A DNA stretch of 36,558 nucleotides from Candidatus Kapaibacterium sp. (GTDB lineage Bacteria > Bacteroidota > Ignavibacteria > Kapaibacteriales > UBA2268): positions 1 through 36,558 of the forward strand of contig JAPLFL010000087.1 in NCBI GenBank assembly GCA_026390695.1. The letters run 5' to 3'. The notes beneath the pieces were generated by a model. That model saw only the letters and a program-made list of their open reading frames with translations. It did not search any database and was not told the origin of the DNA. Shown piece after piece: positions 32,853 through 36,558 of the stretch. How positions within the stretch are numbered: the first letter of the stretch is position 1; each line of letters begins with the position of its first letter. The position numbers were made by a program, and so were the translations under genes.

Positions 32853-33191
32853 TTAATCAAGAAAGATAGAAATGTTCTTTTGTATTTCTAAGAATATTTC
32901 ATTTTCAAAAAGACCGATATATTTTATAAATCTCTTTTTATCAAACGAGTTAATCTGTTTGGTTTTTATTATAGAATCATTAAGTAATCGGTTGGATTGA
33001 GTTTTGGGAAAGAAAATATCTAATTCGAATAGATGTAGAATATTGCTTGAAATTGGAACAATTGTTAATAAATCAAATCGAGGCATATAAAAATTATTCT
33101 CAATAATTATTCCCGGTCTCATCTTTTGATATTCATGTCCAAAAGAAGGGTCAAAATTGATAAGCCATATTTGATTTTGAGAAAAATTCAT
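32853..33191 (-). CDS. MazF/PemK-like toxin (mRNA interferase family)
   Basis: 112 aa. The opening NQIWLINFDPSFGHEYQKMRPGIIIENN is the standard first strand and loop of the MazF/PemK fold, followed by LLTIVPISSN (the conserved P-I-S strand). Family members are ribosome-independent endoribonucleases in type II toxin-antitoxin modules. The C-terminal part is longer and less conserved than in well-known members, so activity is not assured. Its ATG begins 2 nt after the stop of the small upstream gene, as expected for an antitoxin-toxin pair. Confidence 0.83.
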   Translation of the reverse strand: MNFSQNQIWLINFDPSFGHEYQKMRPGIIIENNFYMPRFDLLTIVPISSNILHLFELDIFFPKTQSNRLLNDSIIKTKQINSFDKKRFIKYIGLFENEIFLEIQKNISIFLD

Positions 33192-33193
33192 GC

Positions 33194-33406
33194 TTAATCC
33201 AGTCCAAGATAATATTGAACCTCATCTCTATATAAAAAATCTATGGAATTATCAATTATTGCTGATGCTTCGACGTTGATAAATTCATCAAGCTGATCAG
33301 GAAGGTGGACAATCACTTTATATTCAGCATCTTTGAATGAATACTCATTTGGACAATAGATTGTTCCATTTTCTGTTAGTATTGAATTAAAAACTACTTC
33401 ATACAT
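33194..33406 (-). CDS. Putative antitoxin of the MazF-like module
   Basis: 70 aa. A strong AGGGTGA ribosome site. Contains NGTIYCPNEYSFKDAEYKVIVHLPD and an acidic C-terminus. It has no clear AbrB, RHH or Phd domain that I can recognise, so the call rests on size, order and the 2-nt gap to the toxin gene. It should neutralise the toxin and may repress its own promoter; no operator is visible. Confidence 0.65.
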   Translation of the reverse strand: MYEVVFNSILTENGTIYCPNEYSFKDAEYKVIVHLPDQLDEFINVEASAIIDNSIDFLYRDEVQYYLGLD

Positions 33407-33528
33407 TTGATCACCCTATAAAAAATTATACAGAATTTAAGACGTAATTTTTAAATTATTATTGTTCAAGAATGTTCAACTATTGATTAAAATGTGCGTT
33501 TAAATTATCAAAGAACGGGATTAATAGA

Positions 33529-33557
33529 ATGGACTCCACGTTTGGAGTGGAGTCCAT
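33529..33557. terminator. Strong hairpin after the TonB-receptor gene
   Basis: ATGGACTCCAC and GTGGAGTCCAT are perfect 11-bp arms around a 7-nt loop, beginning 13 nt beyond the receptor stop. The stem is stable, but no U-run follows, so it is either a factor-dependent terminator/RNA 3' cap or another dispersed palindrome. Type uncertain. Confidence 0.5.
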
Positions 33558-33569
33558 CATATTCTCTAA

Positions 33570-35678
33570 TTATATTCCAACTGAAACGCCTATGCTAAAG
33601 TTTCTTGGCAATCCAGCTTCGAGAAATATTGGCTTCTTCGTTGCTTTATCGGTGTCAGGATTGATAAAAGCACTCGCCGCATATTTGGAATCAGTGATGT
33701 TTCCTATAATAAAGTATGGTTTTAATTTAACTCCAACGATTATTAAGTGTTTATCGAATCCAATCCTTGCGTTAATGACGTTATATCCCGGAACTTCGAC
33801 TTTGTTCGCATCGTCTGCAAAATATTTACTGACTCCCTGTGTTGATATTTCAGCGAACAAGCCAAAAATAAATTCGGGATGATATGATAAAGCGAAGCTA
33901 TAATAAAACTGTGGCATTCCAGCGATTTTGTTTTTAGAATAATCCGCTGTCGCTGCATACACGCTGTCGATTTTATAATTTTGATATTTATTTATCGAAT
34001 AAGTAAATGCTCCATCTAATCGCAAACCGAAGGATGTTTCGAGTCCTAACCCGATTTCTGCTCCCAAACGCTGTGATTCCGCCGCTGAAAAGTAATAAGC
34101 ACCTCCTGAGTATGGGATTAATTCATTTTCAACTGTGATAAAATATGCTGCAAGTTCATAATTTGCATATTTCAGAAAATCATTTGTCCAATTTTCATAG
34201 TTTTTAAAACCTAATTCAATAGTTTGTGAAATTATTGGCTTCAAGGTTGTATTGAAAAGTCCGTTTGATGGAGGATCAGTTTCATTTCCTGCGGGTACTT
34301 CGACGCCAGAACCATAGTTAGCGAATATTGAATGTTTTTCATTTAATCGAAAAGTAAGCCCAAGTTTTGGTGATAATTGGGAATAAGTGAAAATTTCATC
34401 AGGATCATGCTGAGGTGAGCCTCCATCAAAGAATAATTTGTTATGATATGCAATATTATCCCATCGAACGCCGATTAAGATGTTTAATGATTCTCCAATC
34501 AGCATTTCATCTTGAATATATGCTCCGAATGAGTTTGCCCCTTCATTTTTATCTGCCTTTAATGAATCTCGTGTTGCTTTTGTTAAATAATAAAACAAGA
34601 TAGCACCGTCCTGATAGGCTTCATCTGTTCCCAGAAGGATTGTATTTTTTACTGACCCGGAGAATAATTCATCTGAATGTTTGGCATTTAATGATCCACC
34701 TAAATAATATCTTGTGAAATCACGGTAAGTATTACGTTCTGATCGTGTTATTATTTTTGAATTAACAAAAGACATACCTTTGATGTCCCATCCTGAAAAG
34801 GAATGTTCGAGAGTTACACCTATTCGAGCTAATTTATTGTCACGAAACTCGTCCTGAGCATTGTAAGCGGGATTAGCCATCTTTGGAACTGAGTCAATTT
34901 GAGCTTGTGTGAGTGGTCCCGGCAGATTCATAAAGGAATTTACACCGCTGATAAAGATTGCCAATCGTGTTTCGGGTGTGTATTCATTTATCACTCCTAC
35001 ATCGAAAAGAAATTTGCTAAAATCTGAATGAGTTCGCCATCCGTCGCCTTTTGTTTCAATAATATTAGCAAAAATTCTATTTGTACCGACGTTTGTTTGT
35101 GTGTGTAGAACAAACTTTTGAAACCCGAAACTACCAGCCATCGCTTCGGCGCTGAGGAAATTATTTTTTTCGAGCGGAACTGTCGATATACTAACGACTC
35201 CACCAGCTGCGTTGCCCCAAATTGCCGATGAATTGGAGCGGATAACTTCAATTGAATTTGCGAGTGACAAATCAATGAAATCGAATGAGGTACGGCCATC
35301 AGGTTCTGTTTCGGGAATGCCGTCCGTATAAAACTTGATACCACGCGATGTGCCAGCATTGGAGCGATTACCGGCTCCGCGAGCACCGAACCCGCGAATT
35401 GTAATGCGGACATCTTGTGAGCCGGAGCGAGTTTGAGCTAAAACGCCAGGAGTGTAATTAATTATTTCATCCATTCCGACTCCGCGATAATTCTGCAGAC
35501 GATTGTTATCAAATATGCTAACAGAGAGAGGCGCTAACATAATATTTTCACGATAACGCAGGGCTGTAACGGTAATTTCTTTGACTTTTGAGACAAGAGT
35601 ATCTTCCTTTAAATCAGCGGCAGTACCAATGAAAGGAAGAAATGAAAGAATAATGCAACACATATATCTCTTAAACAT
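33570..35678 (-). CDS. TonB-dependent outer membrane receptor
   Basis: 702 aa, normal for the family. Signal peptide about 1-20 (MFKRYMCCIILSFLPFIGTA). The plug domain (about 33-165) starts VKEITVTALRYRENI and includes DEIINYTPGV, RITIRGFGARGAGNR, GIKFYTDGIPETEPDG and SIEVIRSNSSAIWGNAAGGVVSI. The rest is a beta-barrel with many aromatic-terminated strands (LSPKLGLTFRLNEKHSIFANYGSG, INARIGFDKHLIIVGVKLKPYFIIGN). It has no N-terminal carboxypeptidase-like domain, unlike SusC types, so it looks like a siderophore/metal type (FecA-like). The ligand is unknown; the small anchored protein gene next upstream may belong with it. AAGGTGA precedes the ATG. A hairpin lies after the stop. Confidence 0.93.
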   Translation of the reverse strand: MFKRYMCCIILSFLPFIGTAADLKEDTLVSKVKEITVTALRYRENIMLAPLSVSIFDNNRLQNYRGVGMDEIINYTPGVLAQTRSGSQDVRITIRGFGARGAGNRSNAGTSRGIKFYTDGIPETEPDGRTSFDFIDLSLANSIEVIRSNSSAIWGNAAGGVVSISTVPLEKNNFLSAEAMAGSFGFQKFVLHTQTNVGTNRIFANIIETKGDGWRTHSDFSKFLFDVGVINEYTPETRLAIFISGVNSFMNLPGPLTQAQIDSVPKMANPAYNAQDEFRDNKLARIGVTLEHSFSGWDIKGMSFVNSKIITRSERNTYRDFTRYYLGGSLNAKHSDELFSGSVKNTILLGTDEAYQDGAILFYYLTKATRDSLKADKNEGANSFGAYIQDEMLIGESLNILIGVRWDNIAYHNKLFFDGGSPQHDPDEIFTYSQLSPKLGLTFRLNEKHSIFANYGSGVEVPAGNETDPPSNGLFNTTLKPIISQTIELGFKNYENWTNDFLKYANYELAAYFITVENELIPYSGGAYYFSAAESQRLGAEIGLGLETSFGLRLDGAFTYSINKYQNYKIDSVYAATADYSKNKIAGMPQFYYSFALSYHPEFIFGLFAEISTQGVSKYFADDANKVEVPGYNVINARIGFDKHLIIVGVKLKPYFIIGNITDSKYAASAFINPDTDKATKKPIFLEAGLPRNFSIGVSVGI

Positions 35679-35825
35679 AATTCACCTTAATTTTAAAATA
35701 ATAATAGTAATTTGAAAAAAACAAAACTTCAATAAATTATAAAATTCTCTATCAAGAAAATACAAGTCTTTTTATAAAATAAGAGTGCATTGATGTTAGA
35801 AAAGTAACATTTATTGATTAAAAAA

Positions 35826-36356
35826 TTAAGAATGAATCTTGGGAGGTGGAGTTTGAAGTTCTGGAAAGAAATTTGTAGAATAATTGAAATTAGCTATATA
35901 AACGTTAATATTGTCCGTTTGATAAAAATACAATAAATCAATTTTATTATTAATTTGAGCAATTAAATTGAAAAGTTTCAGTTCTATTCTTTTTTGAGAA
36001 TTTGAATTTTCATTAGTTTTGGAATTTTCTTTTACAAACTTCTCTTTAAGCTTTTCTTCGGTTTTGTCATTAAGGCAATAAATAATCAGTGAATCGTAAG
36101 TTTCAGTAGTTCGGATAATATCGTATAGTTCACCTTTATAATAAAATTCATTAGTATTATCCTCGAAATGCAGTGCCTGAGCCATTTCCGATTTTGATAA
36201 ATGAATCACAGAAATTTCTTCAGAACTGATTTTTGATTTGATCTGACTCCATACCTCGCTTCTATGGCGGCTTTGCTGGAAAAGAAAAATGCTAATGGAA
36301 CCAATAATATTTACCAAATAAATAAGAATAAACAATATAGAAAGCAATTTCTTCAA
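35826..36356 (-). CDS. Small N-terminally anchored protein near TonB receptor, unknown
   Basis: 176 aa with one N-terminal membrane helix (about 4-26) and a mostly polar periplasmic part. It contains NEFYYKGELYDIIRTTETYDSLIIYCLNDKTEEKL, a pattern I recall from Bacteroidota proteins encoded beside TonB receptors, and ends ELQTPPPKIHS (Pro-rich tail). The start is a TTG that directly follows an in-frame TAA, with no Shine-Dalgarno; no ATG is available nearby. The insertion sequence begins only about 70-90 nt upstream, so the original promoter may be displaced. Function unknown; a metal-linked envelope role is speculative. Confidence 0.72.
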   Translation of the reverse strand: MKKLLSILFILIYLVNIIGSISIFLFQQSRHRSEVWSQIKSKISSEEISVIHLSKSEMAQALHFEDNTNEFYYKGELYDIIRTTETYDSLIIYCLNDKTEEKLKEKFVKENSKTNENSNSQKRIELKLFNLIAQINNKIDLLYFYQTDNINVYIANFNYSTNFFPELQTPPPKIHS

Positions 36357-36424
36357 TTAGTGTTCAATATGTTTATAAAAATAACCATTTGCAAAATTAC
36401 AAAATTTCAGATTGATTTTCACTA

Positions 36425-36474
36425 TTGTCCGGTAAAAAAGAATTAGGGACAACGGCCTAAAAACTGCTGTCCCT
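36425..36474. mobile_element. Probable left-end region of an insertion sequence
   Basis: TTGTCC (36425-36430) faces GGACAA (36447-36452), and AGGGACAACGG (36445-36455) faces CTGCTGTCCCT (36464-36474), giving overlapping hairpins right before a transposase start. Such structures at IS ends block read-through translation. The exact end and any target duplication cannot be set without the other end, which is outside the window. Confidence 0.45.
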
Positions 36475-36513
36475 TGGTTAATTTTGTAGCTACCAAACAA
36501 ACAAGGATTAACC

Positions 36514-36558
36514 ATGAGCAAAAATACGAAAAAATCAGGACAACCAATCATCAGTCAA
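36514..36558 (+). CDS. IS4-type (DUF4372) transposase, first 15 codons
   Basis: The frame starts with an ATG 6 nt after AAGGA and runs open to the right edge, giving MSKNTKKSGQPIISQ. The K-x-T-K-x-x-G-Q-P-x-x-x-Q pattern is how many IS4-family transposases with an N-terminal DUF4372 domain begin (from memory). Only 15 residues are visible, so the family call is tentative. It is divergent from the small anchored protein gene. Confidence 0.5.
   Translation, partial: MSKNTKKSGQPIISQ

Noticed and set aside
34997-35413. 138-aa minus-strand frame within the TonB-receptor gene
   Set aside because: It overlaps the plug-domain codons of a clear receptor in another frame and shows no domain of its own.
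36357-36551. 64-aa minus-strand frame opposite the IS end and transposase start
   Set aside because: It reads antisense through the IS hairpins and the AAGGA-ATG transposase start, has no ribosome site and a composition unlike a real protein. It is a chance frame.

Overview
The window is AT-rich DNA from a diderm bacterium of the Bacteroidota/Ignavibacteriota/Kapabacteria (FCB) kind. The evidence is: secreted proteins ending in type IX secretion (T9SS) type A sorting domains, a GWxTD-domain protein, a TonB-dependent receptor, lipoproteins, and a MacAB/TolC-type efflux locus. Many genes have clear Shine-Dalgarno sites (AAGGAG, AGGTGA, GAGGC), which is unusual for Bacteroidia proper and fits Ignavibacteria/Kapabacteria better. 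That placement is an inference. I see no tRNA, rRNA or CRISPR.

Layout: (1) 1-4872, minus strand: a tight four-gene operon of secreted proteins. In transcription order these are a tail-fibre-like protein, a small conserved unknown, a beta-propeller protein with a Cys/His domain and T9SS tail, and a GLUG-type protein whose T9SS tail runs off the left edge. (2) 5296-13467, plus strand: a TolC-like channel, an RDD membrane protein, a MacA-like adaptor, a MacB-type ATPase and two separate MacB-type permeases. A RibD-C/dihydrofolate-reductase-like gene and repeat-rich DNA sit between the permeases. (3) 13500-16540, minus: a small membrane protein, a trypsin-fold lipoprotein, a DUF6580-like membrane protein and a small charged protein. 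(4) 16607-22020, minus: pyrC, purL and a long-chain acyl-CoA synthetase. (5) 22142-24664, plus: a membrane-anchored penicillin-acylase-family hydrolase. (6) 24916-33406, minus: a fibronectin-III protein, a GWxTD protein, mtaB overlapping an M23-like lipoprotein, a YD-repeat-like secreted protein, a DUF2889 protein, an orphan modA and a MazF-like toxin/antitoxin pair. (7) 33570-36356, minus: a TonB-dependent receptor and a small anchored protein. (8) The right edge enters an insertion sequence: its end region and the first 15 codons of an IS4-type transposase.

The most unusual content is intergenic. Two separate arrays (about 11068-11213 and 26315-26440) have an exact 21-bp period but different DNA sequence. 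Read on the plus strand, both encode the same seven-residue pattern, roughly [LF]-L-N-x-[VLF]-[AG]-[TV]. On the minus strand both encode F-K-[SK] heptads. The first array also flips orientation halfway, giving an in-register inverted repeat. The second contains an ATG-started 53-codon frame. This looks like a family of heptad-repeat microproteins or a repeat element and deserves a search. Several dispersed palindromic repeats are also present, one of them inside the coding sequence of a T9SS sorting domain.
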